Of a DNA stretch of 64,000 bases, positions 47,642 through 56,527 are shown in pieces; within the stretch, counting starts at the first letter, position 1, and the number at the start of each line of letters is the position of its first letter. The notes under the pieces are model-generated. The model saw nothing but the letters and a program-made list of their open reading frames with translations, had not been told where the DNA came from and ran no database searches. The DNA comes from Amycolatopsis aidingensis (lineage in GTDB: Bacteria > Actinomycetota > Actinomycetes > Mycobacteriales > Pseudonocardiaceae): positions 6,236,001 through 6,300,000 of the forward strand of contig NZ_CP076538.1 of NCBI RefSeq assembly GCF_018885265.1, in the 5' to 3' direction. Position numbers and translations under genes: made by a program.

Positions 47642-48823
47642 TCACCCGACCAGGTCGAGGAACTCCCAGCGCGCTTCGGGTTGTGCACCGCTGAGCCATT
47701 TCCCGCAGTTCTGCAGGACCACCGGGCCCGAGGTGATGTGCTGGGTACCGGTGGCGAGATCACGCAGGAACCGGTCGATCGGACCACGCCGGATCGCGGT
47801 CGTGGCCGCCCATCGGTGCACTGTCTGCCCGACCTCGTGCGCGGTCCAGGTCGCGTGGTTGAGCGCCAGCCGGACCAGCGTCTCCTGTTCTGTGCTCAGC
47901 AGCTCGCCCGCGGCCAGTGCGTTTTCATTGTCGTGCCACACCTGCATTGCCCACGCTCGCGCCGCGCGCAGCTTGGCTTCGGCTGCCGCGTACTCGGCGT
48001 GGAACTGTGCGGTGCCGACGGCGGCGTTGACCGTGCCGGACTTTCTCGACGCGTACAGCTTCAGCTCGTCGAGCAGTCGCCGCCCGGCACCGAGCGCCCA
48101 GCCGGTGTGCACGATCGCGGACATGTTCACCAGGCCGACGCGGTAGATCGCGCCGCCGTTGGCCGGGTCCATCGTCGTCGCGAGGTAGGTATGCGTCTGC
48201 GGGACGTACACCTCGGCACAGTGGTAGTCGATGCTGCTCGTCGCACGGAGCCCCAGTACATCCCAGTTATCGACGAGGGTCACCTGCGATTTGGGCATGG
48301 CCAGCACCCTCGGCTCCCCGGTGCCCTCGACCTGGATCGCACTGTGGATGTGGGTGGCCAGCGCCATGCCGGAGGCGAACTGCCAGTTCCCGCTCACCAG
48401 GTAGCCACCGTCCACCGGGACGGCCCGGCCGGGCCGGGTGCCGTGACCGGACAACAAGGCATGATCACCGCCTGCGACGTCGGGGAACAGTTCGGCCGCC
48501 GCGGTGGCACCGAGATAGGCCGCGGTGGTGCCGGTCATCATCTGTAGCGCCATCATCGTCCATCCGGCCGCGGCGTCGTGGTAGCTGAGCCGCTCGATCG
48601 TCTGGATCAGCTGACGCGGGGAGAATTCGTAACCGCCGAGATTCTCCGGCAGACCAGCCCGGACGACCCCGGCCGCCAGCAACGCCTGCGCGGTGCTCTC
48701 GGTGAGCCTGCACAGCTTTTCGGCCGTGTCCGCGTCCGCTTCGATGGATTCGGCGAGTGCGTCGACCCGCTCGAGCATCGCGGGAAACTCCGTACTGACG
48801 TGTAGCCGGGCCGAGGCCGTCAT
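47642..48823 (-). CDS. Acyl-CoA-dehydrogenase-fold flavoprotein (monooxygenase type)
   Basis: A 393-residue flavoenzyme with the acyl-CoA dehydrogenase fold: ALLAAGVVRAGLPENLGGYE, IETIERLSYHDAAAGW-type segment, YLVSGNWQFASGMALATHIH, VLGLRATSSIDYHCAEVYVP and AEAKLRAARAWAMQVWHDNE. The absence of a clear catalytic Glu in the usual place and the W-D-x-x-G-L-R-A-T-x-S loop suit the group D flavin monooxygenases (HpaH-like), which use reduced flavin from a separate reductase. Substrate unknown. Its ATG overlaps the stop of the degraded kinase frame (48820-48823). Confidence 0.75.
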   Translation of the reverse strand: MTASARLHVSTEFPAMLERVDALAESIEADADTAEKLCRLTESTAQALLAAGVVRAGLPENLGGYEFSPRQLIQTIERLSYHDAAAGWTMMALQMMTGTTAAYLGATAAAELFPDVAGGDHALLSGHGTRPGRAVPVDGGYLVSGNWQFASGMALATHIHSAIQVEGTGEPRVLAMPKSQVTLVDNWDVLGLRATSSIDYHCAEVYVPQTHTYLATTMDPANGGAIYRVGLVNMSAIVHTGWALGAGRRLLDELKLYASRKSGTVNAAVGTAQFHAEYAAAEAKLRAARAWAMQVWHDNENALAAGELLSTEQETLVRLALNHATWTAHEVGQTVHRWAATTAIRRGPIDRFLRDLATGTQHITSGPVVLQNCGKWLSGAQPEARWEFLDLVG

Positions 48824-49109
48824 GGCAGGTCGCTCCTTGTCTTCGATGGCTGTGGTGTGCTGGGGAGCCGGATCGTGACGATGACGCCGACGCCCGCGTG
48901 CTCGTCGGTGCGCATGCGTTCGGTTCCGCGCTGGAAGGGTTCGGCGAGGGTCGGCACGAGTTCCGATGAGAGCGGATGGCCCGTGCTCTGGATCCGCAGC
49001 AGGCTCGCGTCGTGTCGCGATTCGGTGTGCACCGTTACGGGTCCAGCCGGAGACCGTCCCGGACGGCTTCGGCCAGGTAGGGCTTGTCCGCCACGATCAG
49101 CACGCGCAT
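48820..49109 (-). pseudogene. Collapsed two-component system: response-regulator start joined to kinase end
   Basis: At 49109 the minus strand starts MRVLIVADKPYLAEAVRDGL, the first 24 residues of an OmpR-type receiver, which stops at 49035 (TAA). The usual acidic D-D-E triplet has become A-D-K. Within the next bases another frame reads TESRHDASLLRIQSTGHPLS, VPTLAEPFQRGTERMRTDEH, AGVGVIVTIRLP to 48820. This resembles the G-box end of a histidine-kinase ATPase domain (EPFxRGxxRxx...GxGLGL). A deletion between the regulator and kinase genes, with later decay, would give this. No complete histidine-kinase or DNA-binding domain remains. Confidence 0.65.
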
Positions 49110-49118
49110 ACCTGAAGC

Positions 49119-49730
49119 CTAGGCAGCACGGCATATCACCGGCGTATGCGAACCGGACGCGCCCTGCTCGACCCAGCCCTGCCATCCCTTGAACACGCTG
49201 CCTCCGCTCGGCAGCACTGGCCGGTGTACGGGTAGATGTTCCAGCTGGCCGAGCTGCCGGGGTTGACGCCGCCGCGTCCAGCGCCGTGCCGTCGCGCAGC
49301 GCCTGCGCGAACCGAACGAGGTCCGGCGCGGTGGCGAAACCGCCGTCCCCGACCGGATCGATGAGGTTGCGGCCAGGGTTCTTGCCCGGCTGGTACGGCG
49401 CTGGACGCGGACGGCGTCCACCCGGCTGCCGTCGGCCTGCAGCATGCAGGAGTGCGCGATGTGCTCGTCGGTGAGCCACTGCGGCCTGGTGTAGAACGCC
49501 AAACCGGTCATGCCACAACGCCCGAAGACGCGCTCGTGCACGTAGTCCAGTACGTGGTGCCGGTCACCGCTTCCACGATCTGCGCGGCGATGTCCAAACC
49601 GACAGGTCCCGCTCCGGGGCGATCAACCCGGTGGCGCCGGCCGTGCCCGGACGGTTCGGCGTGCCCGGCCCGGGCGCCCACCAGCGGCGCGCCGGCCACG
49701 ACGCCCGCGATACGCCGCCAGAACGTGACC
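49119..49730 (-). pseudogene. Frameshifted beta-lactamase-fold serine hydrolase
   Basis: Fragments of one serine hydrolase are spread over several minus-strand frames: a signal-like start (VTFWRRIAGVVAGAPLVGA), then GLDIAAQIVEAVTGTTYW, then in another frame HERVFGRCGMTGLAFYTRPQ and WLTDEHIAHSCMLQADGSRV, then in a third YQPGKNPGRNLIDPVGDGGF and ATAPDLVRFAQALRDGTALD, and back again for GGSVFKGWQGWVEQG. Order and spacing fit a class C-like serine hydrolase, but the S-x-x-K region is missing between the signal-like start and GLDIAAQ. At least three frame changes plus a deletion mark it as dead. Confidence 0.7.
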
Positions 49731-49735
49731 AGGTC

Positions 49736-52300
49736 CTACTCGCCGGTGGACGCCGCCTCGGCAGGCCGGGATCGGAGCACCTGCCAAGCCGGGTAGAGGG
49801 TGGCCAGATAGGTAATCGCGGCCGCCGCACCGATCACGGCGAGATAGATCCACAACGGACCGGATGGGAGCGGCCAGTCACTGACCACCACACTGAACGG
49901 CATCAGTGAAGCCAGCGCGGCCACCGAGCCGAGCACGATGCCGATCGCCGCGACCAGGAACGCCTCCACGCTCATCATCTTCATCACCTGCCCGCGGGTG
50001 GCGCCGGTGAGCCGTTGCAGACCGAACTCCCGCTTACGCCGGCCGGTCGCCAGTACCAGGGTGTTCACCACCGAGATCGCGGTGTACAGGATGATCATTC
50101 CGGCCATCATGTAGTTCACCCAGGCGCCGGCCTCCTGTTCCGCCACGAAGGAGGAGGTGAGTGCCGCACGGTCACCGACCTCGATGCCGACATGTTCGGC
50201 GGCCACCCCGGCCAGGTTCGAGGTCAACCGGCCGGCATCGGTGCCGGGGGCGGCACTGACCAGGATCTGCCGCGGGAGGCCGGTCGTGGTGTGCGCGGCG
50301 AGCAACCGGGCCGGTAGGAACATCGCCTCGTAGCCGGGTTTGGCCTCGACCAGCGCGACGATCCGCAACTCCACCTCGGCGCGGTCACCCAGCCGCATGG
50401 TGACCGTGTCCCCGATACCGCGGCCGAGGTCCCGCGCGTGCGCTACCGGGATGGCGATGGTGTTGCCGACGAGGTCGCCGAGCGAACCCTCGGCGACCGG
50501 GATCGCCGTGGTCTGCTCCGCACCGTCCGCACTGACCCCTTGCAGTTGCCATCCGCTGTCGCCCTGCGCACTGAAGTACGGCTGCTCGACGAAACCGATG
50601 CTGTTCACGAACTCGGAGGCACCGGCGACCCCGGGCGTCCGCCGGACCTCCTCCAGTACGCCGGGGCCGAGACCGCCGGTCGTGGAGGTCAGCACGGCGT
50701 CCGCGCTGAGGTTCTCGGTGTAGTTGGTCTCGGCGGCATGGATCTGGGTGGTTTGCAGGAAGATGTTGCCGGTGGCGATCCCGGTGGCCAGCATGATCGG
50801 CGTGATCGCCGCGGCCATCGCCAGCATGCGAGCCCGTGCGTTGAGGATCGCCAGGTGCCCGGCGAGCCCGGCCGCCCTGCGCACCGGCCCGGACAGCATC
50901 GCGGTCACCCGCCGGGCGATCCCGGGCGCGAGCAGCGCCAGCCCGATCGTCCACAGCAGCACGGCGGGACCGGAGGTCGCCGCCGCGATCGGCCCGGTCA
51001 TCACCGTGATCGTCACGGTGGCCAGCGCGACCGCTCCCGCGAAACAGGCCACGGCGAACCACTTGCGGGTCGGGGTGAGCCAGTGCCGAGCCGGCGCCGC
51101 GGCCTCGCCCACCACCATGGTCGGCCGGGTCCTGGCCGCGCTGCCCGCCGAGGCCAGCCCGGCGACCAGCCCGATGAGCAGGGTGGCGCCCACCGCGACC
51201 ACGACCGGAAGCCAGCCCTGGTGGAACTCGATCACCCCGGGAACCGAGCCGTTGTCCACCATCCAGGCATAGATCGCTTCGCCGAGATAGGAGCCCGGCA
51301 GCCAGCCGAGGGCGGCGGCGAGCACCGCGATGAGCATCGTCTCGCCGAGCACCATCCGGCGCAACTGCCCCGGGGTCGTACCGATCGCCCGCAGCAGAGC
51401 CAGCTCCCGCTGCCGCTGCTGGGTGGACAGCGAAAGCGTGCTGACCACCACGAACAGCGCCACCGCGATGGCCATGCCACCGAACACCCCGGCCAGGATG
51501 ATCAGCGCGACGCTTCCGGTCTGGGTATCCGGGAACTCGGCGCGACCACGATCCTCCCCGGCCAGCACGGTCGCCGGCGTTCCTTCGAGCGCGTTTTCCA
51601 GCCGCTGCTGGAGTTCTTCGGGTCCGGTGCCCGGTTCGGCCAGCACGGCGATGGCGTCCACCTTGCCCGGCTGGCTGGCCAGCCTGCGGACATCGGCGTC
51701 GGAGAAGAACATCGCCGAGCGGGTGGGGTCGCCGGCGGGCTCGGCGATGCCGGTGAGCCGGTACGAACCGGTACCGCCCCCTGCCGCCACCCGTACCTCC
51801 GAGCCGATGGCGGCGCCCGAGGCTCGGGCCAGCGCGCTGTCGAACACCACTTCCCCCGCGCTGGCCGGCCGGCTGCCCTCGATCAACGTGTACGGCATCA
51901 GGCTCGCCGAATCCCAGCCATGGCCGAAGGTTTCCCCGCCCGCGCGGACCGGTTCCTGTCCACGAAGGACTGTCGCGGGGAACGAGACATCGCCGACGGC
52001 CCCGGCCACCCCTGGCACGTTCTCGATCGTGCGCGCCAGTGCGGCGTCCAGCCGTACCCGCTCGGAGAGGTGCACCGGCATGCTCTCGCTGTCGGCGTCC
52101 TCGCCGGGGATCTCCAGCCGCTGATCACCGGTAACCACCACCGGAGCGTCCAGCCGCTGCGGTGCGACGGCAGTACGTACCCCGGTCTCCATCAGGCCGC
52201 CGCAGGCCAGCACGATGGCCGAACCGACAAGCATCGCGACCAGGGTGGCCACGAACCCACCCTTGCGCAGCCGCAGCGTGCGCAGCGCCAGCCGCAGCAT
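49736..52300 (-). CDS. FtsX-like ABC transporter permease, full length
   Basis: An 854-residue permease of the MacB/FtsX superfamily with two repeats. N-terminal: LRKGGFVATLVAMLVGSAIV and a large extracytoplasmic region (VVVTGDQRLEIPGEDADSES). Then GSVALIILAGVFGGMAIAVA and LSTQQRQRELALLRAIGTTP form the first FtsX unit; WVNYMMAGMIILYTAISVVN and LATGRRKREFGLQRLTGATR form the second. The E-L-A-L-L-R-A-I-G-T-T-P motif occurs in both units in variant form. The ATG at 52300 overlaps the TGA of the ATPase gene (TGATG), so both are translated together. Such pairs export peptides or lipids or confer antibiotic resistance; the substrate is unknown. Confidence 0.9.
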   Translation of the reverse strand: MLRLALRTLRLRKGGFVATLVAMLVGSAIVLACGGLMETGVRTAVAPQRLDAPVVVTGDQRLEIPGEDADSESMPVHLSERVRLDAALARTIENVPGVAGAVGDVSFPATVLRGQEPVRAGGETFGHGWDSASLMPYTLIEGSRPASAGEVVFDSALARASGAAIGSEVRVAAGGGTGSYRLTGIAEPAGDPTRSAMFFSDADVRRLASQPGKVDAIAVLAEPGTGPEELQQRLENALEGTPATVLAGEDRGRAEFPDTQTGSVALIILAGVFGGMAIAVALFVVVSTLSLSTQQRQRELALLRAIGTTPGQLRRMVLGETMLIAVLAAALGWLPGSYLGEAIYAWMVDNGSVPGVIEFHQGWLPVVVAVGATLLIGLVAGLASAGSAARTRPTMVVGEAAAPARHWLTPTRKWFAVACFAGAVALATVTITVMTGPIAAATSGPAVLLWTIGLALLAPGIARRVTAMLSGPVRRAAGLAGHLAILNARARMLAMAAAITPIMLATGIATGNIFLQTTQIHAAETNYTENLSADAVLTSTTGGLGPGVLEEVRRTPGVAGASEFVNSIGFVEQPYFSAQGDSGWQLQGVSADGAEQTTAIPVAEGSLGDLVGNTIAIPVAHARDLGRGIGDTVTMRLGDRAEVELRIVALVEAKPGYEAMFLPARLLAAHTTTGLPRQILVSAAPGTDAGRLTSNLAGVAAEHVGIEVGDRAALTSSFVAEQEAGAWVNYMMAGMIILYTAISVVNTLVLATGRRKREFGLQRLTGATRGQVMKMMSVEAFLVAAIGIVLGSVAALASLMPFSVVVSDWPLPSGPLWIYLAVIGAAAAITYLATLYPAWQVLRSRPAEAASTGE

Positions 52301-53103
52301 CAGTACCTGCCTCCCGTCACCGGCTGCGCCTGCCGGGCACGCTGCCGCTCGGACCACTCGGCCAGCTGCGTCATCCGCGCGGCCACCGCGTCCGGGGTCG
52401 GCCGGCGCAGATCACCGACGAGTTGCCCGTCGGCGAGGAACACCACCTGCTGCGCGTAGGAGGCCGCGACCGGGTCATGCGTCACCATCACGATCGTCTG
52501 CCCCGCGCTCTGCGCCGAGTGGCGCAGCAGCGCGAGCACCTCCGCCGCCGTCCTGGTGTCCAGCGCCCCGGTCGGCTCGTCGGCGAAGATCACCGCGGGA
52601 TCGGTGATCAGCGCCCTGGCGACCGCCACCCGCTGCTGCTGTCCGCCGGAGAGCTCACCGGGTCGGTGATCGGCCCGATCGGACAGCCCCACCCCGCGGA
52701 TCAGCTCGGTGATCCTGGCCGAGTCCGGGCGCAGGCCGGCCAGCTGGAGGGGCAGCATGACGTTCTGCTCGACCGTCAAGGCGGGCAACAGGTTGAACGC
52801 CTGGAAGATGAAGCCGATCCGTTCCCGCCGCAGCACGGTCAACGACTTCTCGCCCAGTTCGGTCAGCTCCTGGCCGTCCAGTACGACGGACCCGGAGGTG
52901 GGTTGTTCCAGCCCGGCCGCGCAGTGCAGGAAGGTGGACTTGCCGGATCCGGAAGGTCCCATCACCGCGGTGAAGCTGCCGCGCGGGAAACCGATGGTGA
53001 TCCCGTCCAGGGCGGCCACGCTGGCAGCACCCTCGCCGAAGACCTTCCGGACCGAATCCAGCCGGACGGCGTCACCCGGCTGATCGGTGTCGTGCACGTT
53101 CAT
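52300..53103 (-). CDS. ABC transporter ATPase, MacB/LolD type
   Basis: A 267-residue ATPase. Walker A is GPSGSGKST, signature LSGGQQQRVAVARAL, Walker B VIFADEPTGALD, with MVTHDPVAASYAQQVVFL supplying the switch His. The Q-loop reads FIFQAFNLLPALTVEQNV. The LSGGQQQRVA and DEPTGALD motifs are typical of the LolD/MacB group that pairs with FtsX-like permeases. ATG 53103 follows a GAGCGAGA. It lies 13 bases after the TetR gene and overlaps the permease gene, so the three form one operon. Confidence 0.9.
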   Translation of the reverse strand: MNVHDTDQPGDAVRLDSVRKVFGEGAASVAALDGITIGFPRGSFTAVMGPSGSGKSTFLHCAAGLEQPTSGSVVLDGQELTELGEKSLTVLRRERIGFIFQAFNLLPALTVEQNVMLPLQLAGLRPDSARITELIRGVGLSDRADHRPGELSGGQQQRVAVARALITDPAVIFADEPTGALDTRTAAEVLALLRHSAQSAGQTIVMVTHDPVAASYAQQVVFLADGQLVGDLRRPTPDAVAARMTQLAEWSERQRARQAQPVTGGRY

Positions 53104-53116
53104 TCTCGCTCCCAGG

Positions 53117-53722
53117 TCAGGACGGCGCGTCCGGGCGCGTCCGGATGTGCTCGGCGACGGCGAGCAGCCCCTCGGCCAGCTCGTCGGCGGACGGGGCTGC
53201 CGCAGGGTCGACCATCCACTGCACGAGCAGCCCGGCCAGCAGGGTGTAGTGCACCGCGCCGACGGTCCGCTGCGTCCGGTCATCGGGCTCGCCGGGCACC
53301 GGGTGCAGCATCTCGGCCAGGCCGCGCCGGGCGTCCGCCTGCGCTCCGGACAGCTGCGCGCGTAGCTCAGGGGAGTGCAAGGCCTGGGTCAGCACCTCGA
53401 TGTTGGTCGCCCACAGTGCCCGGTTCCGGGTGAAGGACTCGGTCAGCGCGGCCCAGAAGGCAACCGACCGGTCGGCCGGATCGGCATCGGAAGGGCCGAC
53501 CTCGAGGGTCTCGTCCACGGCTTCCGCGGTCGAGGCGACCATCGCCTCGTACAGCAGCGCGTCCTTGGACCCGAAGTGATAGTTGATCGCGGCCAGGTTG
53601 GTCCCGGAGGCCGCCACGATGTCCCGGACCGTGGTCCGGCTGTACCCGCGCTCGGCGAGGCAGCGCTTGGCGCCGCTCAGTAAATCCTCACGAACTCCCA
53701 CCTCGCCGAGGCTAGCAGGCAC
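53117..53722 (-). CDS. TetR-family regulator of the ABC/MFS region
   Basis: About 201 residues. The DNA-binding domain is VREDLLSGAKRCLAERGYSR, TTVRDIVAASGTNLAAINYH, FGSKDALLYEAMVA. The ligand domain has FWAALTESFTRNRALWATNI and a TetR_C-like helix bundle. It may start at GTG 53722 or at the inner GTG 53701 (MGVREDLL...). It heads the operon TetR-ATPase-permease and is divergent from an MFS exporter across an inverted repeat, so it is likely to repress both transcripts, with release by an exported toxic ligand (inference). Confidence 0.85.
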   Translation of the reverse strand: MPASLGEVGVREDLLSGAKRCLAERGYSRTTVRDIVAASGTNLAAINYHFGSKDALLYEAMVASTAEAVDETLEVGPSDADPADRSVAFWAALTESFTRNRALWATNIEVLTQALHSPELRAQLSGAQADARRGLAEMLHPVPGEPDDRTQRTVGAVHYTLLAGLLVQWMVDPAAAPSADELAEGLLAVAEHIRTRPDAPS

Positions 53723-53726
53723 GCTG

Positions 53727-53760
53727 ACATTTGTCAGTTACGAACGTCAGTGACAAATGT
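53727..53760. promoter_or_regulatory. Perfect 10-bp inverted repeat at the TetR/MFS divergent promoter
   Basis: ACATTTGTCA (53727-53736) and TGACAAATGT (53751-53760) flank 14 bases. The left arm with the preceding bases also forms the palindrome TGACATTTGTCA (TGACA/TGTCA). The site lies between the TetR start and the MFS start, the standard place for a TetR operator controlling both. Confidence 0.75.
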
Positions 53761-53785
53761 TTGAAACATGCGTACGGTCGAGATC

Positions 53786-55309
53786 ATGACCCACGCCGTC
53801 CCGCGGGCGGGACGACGCGAGTGGCTGGGACTCGCCGTTCTCGTCCTCCCCGTGTTGATCGTCTCGATGGACATCACCGTCCTCTACCTGGCCTTGCCCG
53901 CGCTGTCGGTGGATCTGGCCCCGAGTAGCACGCAACACCTGTGGATCACCGACATCTACACGTTCCTGCTGGCGGGGCTGCTGATCAGCATGGGCTCGCT
54001 CGGTGACCGGATCGGCCGGCGCAGGCTGCTGCTGCTCGGCGCGGGGACCTTCGGCCTGGCCTCGGTCCTCGCGGCCTTCGCGGCCAGCGCCGAGATGCTC
54101 ATCGGCGCGCGTGCGCTGCTGGGGGTCGCCGGGGCGACCCTGATGCCCTCCACGCTGTCGCTGATCAGAACCATGTTCGCCGACCAGCGCCAGCGCACCT
54201 CGGCAATCGGGATCTGGACCGCGGGGTTCGCGGTAGGCGCCGGGCTCGGGCCGCTGCTGGGTGGGGCGTTGCTGCAGGAGTTCTGGTGGGGCTCGGTGTT
54301 CCTGGTGAACGTGCCGGTGATGGCTCTGCTGCTGGCCCTCGGACCCTTCCTGCTCCCGGAGTACTCCTCTCCCGGTGCCGCCAGAGTGGACCTGCCCAGC
54401 GCGGCGCTCTCGCTGGCCTGCGTACTTCCGCTGGTCTACGCGGTGAAAACCCTTGCTGTGGAAGGATTCGGGGGGACACCGGTGTTGGCCATCGCGCTGG
54501 GGGTGCTGTTCGGGGTCGGGTTCGTCCGGCGGCAGCGGCGGCTGGCCGATCCGATGGTCGATCTATCACTGTTCCGGGTGCCTGCCTTCAGTGTCTCGAT
54601 CGGGACCAGCATGATCATCTCTTTCGCATTGGTCGGTTCCGGACTGTTCGTGTCCCAGTACCTGCAACTGGTGCGCGGCATGGCGCCGCTGGAAGCCGGG
54701 CTGTGGCTGCTGCCAGGAGCGATGGCCGCGGTGACCGGCGCGGTGGTGGCTTCGGTGCTGGCGCAGCGGTTTCGACCGGCCACCATGGTCGGCGCAGGCC
54801 TGCTGCTCGCGGCCGTCGGATCGCTGCTGATCGCCCAGCTGAGCGTCCATTCCGGACTTACTCTGGTGGTGGTCGGCGGAATGCTGACCGGTGCCGGGGT
54901 GACCATGACGCTGTCCACCACCGCCGACCTGATCATCGCCAGTGCACCACCGGAACGCGCGGGCGCCGCCTCCGGCCTTTCCGAGACCAGCGAGAAACTC
55001 GGCTCCGCTTTCGGCGTCGCGATCCTGGGCAGCATCGCCGCCGCCGTCTACCGGGGCAAGGTCGTTTTCCTCCCACCCGGCTCCGAGGAACCGGCACGAG
55101 AAACCCTCGGTGGCGCGATCGCCGCCGCCGAGCACCTGCCGGAGCAGGCACGTCTCGACCTGCTGACCATCGCCCGGTCGGCGTTCACCTCCGGTATCCA
55201 GCTGGCCATGATCGTCTGCGTGGCGCTGCTGATCATCACCGCGTTTGTCGCAGGCATATTGCTGCGCAACGTCCGCCGAACCACCGCAGAAGGGAACGAA
55301 CAGTCATGA
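53786..55309 (+). CDS. MFS efflux transporter, DHA2 (14-helix) type
   Basis: A 507-residue exporter with fourteen predicted helices. Helix 1 holds WLGLAVLVLPVLIVSMDITV, motif A is SMGSLGDRIGRRRLLLLGAG, motif C GFAVGAGLGPLLGGALLQEF and a late block GAASGLSETSEKLGSAFGVA. The M-D-x-T-V-L-Y-x-A-L-P start is typical of the EmrB/QacA and SmvA-like drug:proton antiporters. The ATG may be 53768 or 53786. It is followed by the hydrolase with an ATGA overlap, so both are made from one mRNA under the TetR repeat. Confidence 0.85.
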   Translation: MTHAVPRAGRREWLGLAVLVLPVLIVSMDITVLYLALPALSVDLAPSSTQHLWITDIYTFLLAGLLISMGSLGDRIGRRRLLLLGAGTFGLASVLAAFAASAEMLIGARALLGVAGATLMPSTLSLIRTMFADQRQRTSAIGIWTAGFAVGAGLGPLLGGALLQEFWWGSVFLVNVPVMALLLALGPFLLPEYSSPGAARVDLPSAALSLACVLPLVYAVKTLAVEGFGGTPVLAIALGVLFGVGFVRRQRRLADPMVDLSLFRVPAFSVSIGTSMIISFALVGSGLFVSQYLQLVRGMAPLEAGLWLLPGAMAAVTGAVVASVLAQRFRPATMVGAGLLLAAVGSLLIAQLSVHSGLTLVVVGGMLTGAGVTMTLSTTADLIIASAPPERAGAASGLSETSEKLGSAFGVAILGSIAAAVYRGKVVFLPPGSEEPARETLGGAIAAAEHLPEQARLDLLTIARSAFTSGIQLAMIVCVALLIITAFVAGILLRNVRRTTAEGNEQS

Positions 55310-56160
55310 CAGCGCAACCGACCTTTGTGTTCGTGCACGGCACCAATGCCAACGCGCACCACTGGAGCTGGATCGTCCAGGAGCTCGCGCTGCTCGGGCA
55401 CCGCGGCCTCGCCGTCGACCTGCCGGGACACGGCCTCGACGCCTACATCCCGGTCTCTTACCTGGCACAGGACGAGGCCGGGATGGCGGTGGAGCCCTCC
55501 CCGCTCGGGAAGCTCACCGTCGAGGACTACGTGCACCACGTGGAACACGTTGTCCGGCGCGCACACGCCCACGGCCCGGTCATCCTGGTCGGCCACAGCC
55601 AGGGCGGGGTCAGCCTCAACCTGGTCGGCAACCGCATTCCCGACCTGATCCACCATCTCGTCTACATCAGCGCGTTCTGCTGCATCGACCGGCCCAGCCC
55701 GAACGACTACGTGGCTGACCCACAACTGCGGTCACTGGAGCTGGAAGAGTTCATGGCCCTCGGCTTCGGCACCGACCCGAACGGGCTGGGGGTGAGCAGG
55801 ATCAACTGGAACAGCCCGGACCCGCGGGCTCAGGCCGCGTTCAAGGAACTCAACGCGCACACCTACACCGACGCCGAGTCCAGGGCCATGCACCAGCTGT
55901 TGCAGCCGGACGAGCCGAACAGCATACCCGCCTCGGACGCCCGTGGTGAGGCTTTGACCTGGGGACGTGTCCCGCGCACCTACATCAGGCTCAGCGAGGA
56001 CCGGTTCCTCACCCCTGCCATGCAGGACCAGTGGATAGCCGAGGCCGACCGGCTCACCCCGGACAACAGGTTCGAGGTACACACCGTCGACTCACCGCAC
56101 TTCCTGCCCCGCGACCAGAAGCTGGTGTCCATTCTGGATGAGCTGGGACGACGGCCGTGA
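55306..56160 (+). CDS. Alpha/beta hydrolase co-transcribed with the MFS exporter
   Basis: A 284-residue alpha/beta hydrolase. The oxyanion segment is TFVFVHGTNANAHHWSWIVQ, the nucleophile elbow GHSQGG has Ser98, and His near residue 265 in VHTVDSPHFLP completes the triad. The lid region includes FCCIDRPSPNDYVADP. The pattern is that of salicylate/methyl-ester esterases and related enzymes (the MES/EstC group). Co-translation with an exporter suggests it modifies or detoxifies the same small molecule; substrate unknown. Confidence 0.85.
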   Translation: MTAQPTFVFVHGTNANAHHWSWIVQELALLGHRGLAVDLPGHGLDAYIPVSYLAQDEAGMAVEPSPLGKLTVEDYVHHVEHVVRRAHAHGPVILVGHSQGGVSLNLVGNRIPDLIHHLVYISAFCCIDRPSPNDYVADPQLRSLELEEFMALGFGTDPNGLGVSRINWNSPDPRAQAAFKELNAHTYTDAESRAMHQLLQPDEPNSIPASDARGEALTWGRVPRTYIRLSEDRFLTPAMQDQWIAEADRLTPDNRFEVHTVDSPHFLPRDQKLVSILDELGRRP

Positions 56161-56191
56161 CCGGAATGGACCCGCGGGCTCGCGACCCGGC

Positions 56192-56527
56192 CTAACGATC
56201 GGACGGCCTGGCTGAGCCACCGGCTGCCAGTCGCATGAGGTCGGAGCCGAAGTCGATGGTGCCGAGTGTGGGGTCGATGTGCTGGGGACGGGCGTTACCG
56301 GCGAACTCGTGCTGGTAGTCGCGCCACGCGGCGTGCACGATGGCGTCGGTGACGCCGGATGCCATGAGTGCGGCGAGTTCCGTGGCGTCCCGGTCGATCC
56401 GGGCACCGACCACCGCGTTCCGGTCACCGGCCGCCATCGCGCGAAACCTCGCTCGACGGTCTGTAATGGACAGCCAACACCGATATGAGGCTCGCGCAAC
56501 TATGGAATGCGGCAGCACCATGAGCAC
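56192..56527 (-). CDS. Small ORF of unknown function, possibly a remnant
   Basis: An open frame of up to 111 codons between the hydrolase gene and the truncated NTPase gene. I do not recognise it. The middle part (DATELAALMASGVTDAIVHA and AWRDYQHEFAGNARPQHIDP) is predicted helical and looks protein-like; the first 30 residues are basic and less convincing, so translation may start at a later Met (MAAGDRNAVV). It overlaps the divergent NTPase fragment by 8 bases. No ribosome site is clear. It could be a piece of a gene lost in the surrounding decay. Confidence 0.3.
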   Translation of the reverse strand: MLMVLPHSIVARASYRCWLSITDRRARFRAMAAGDRNAVVGARIDRDATELAALMASGVTDAIVHAAWRDYQHEFAGNARPQHIDPTLGTIDFGSDLMRLAAGGSARPSDR

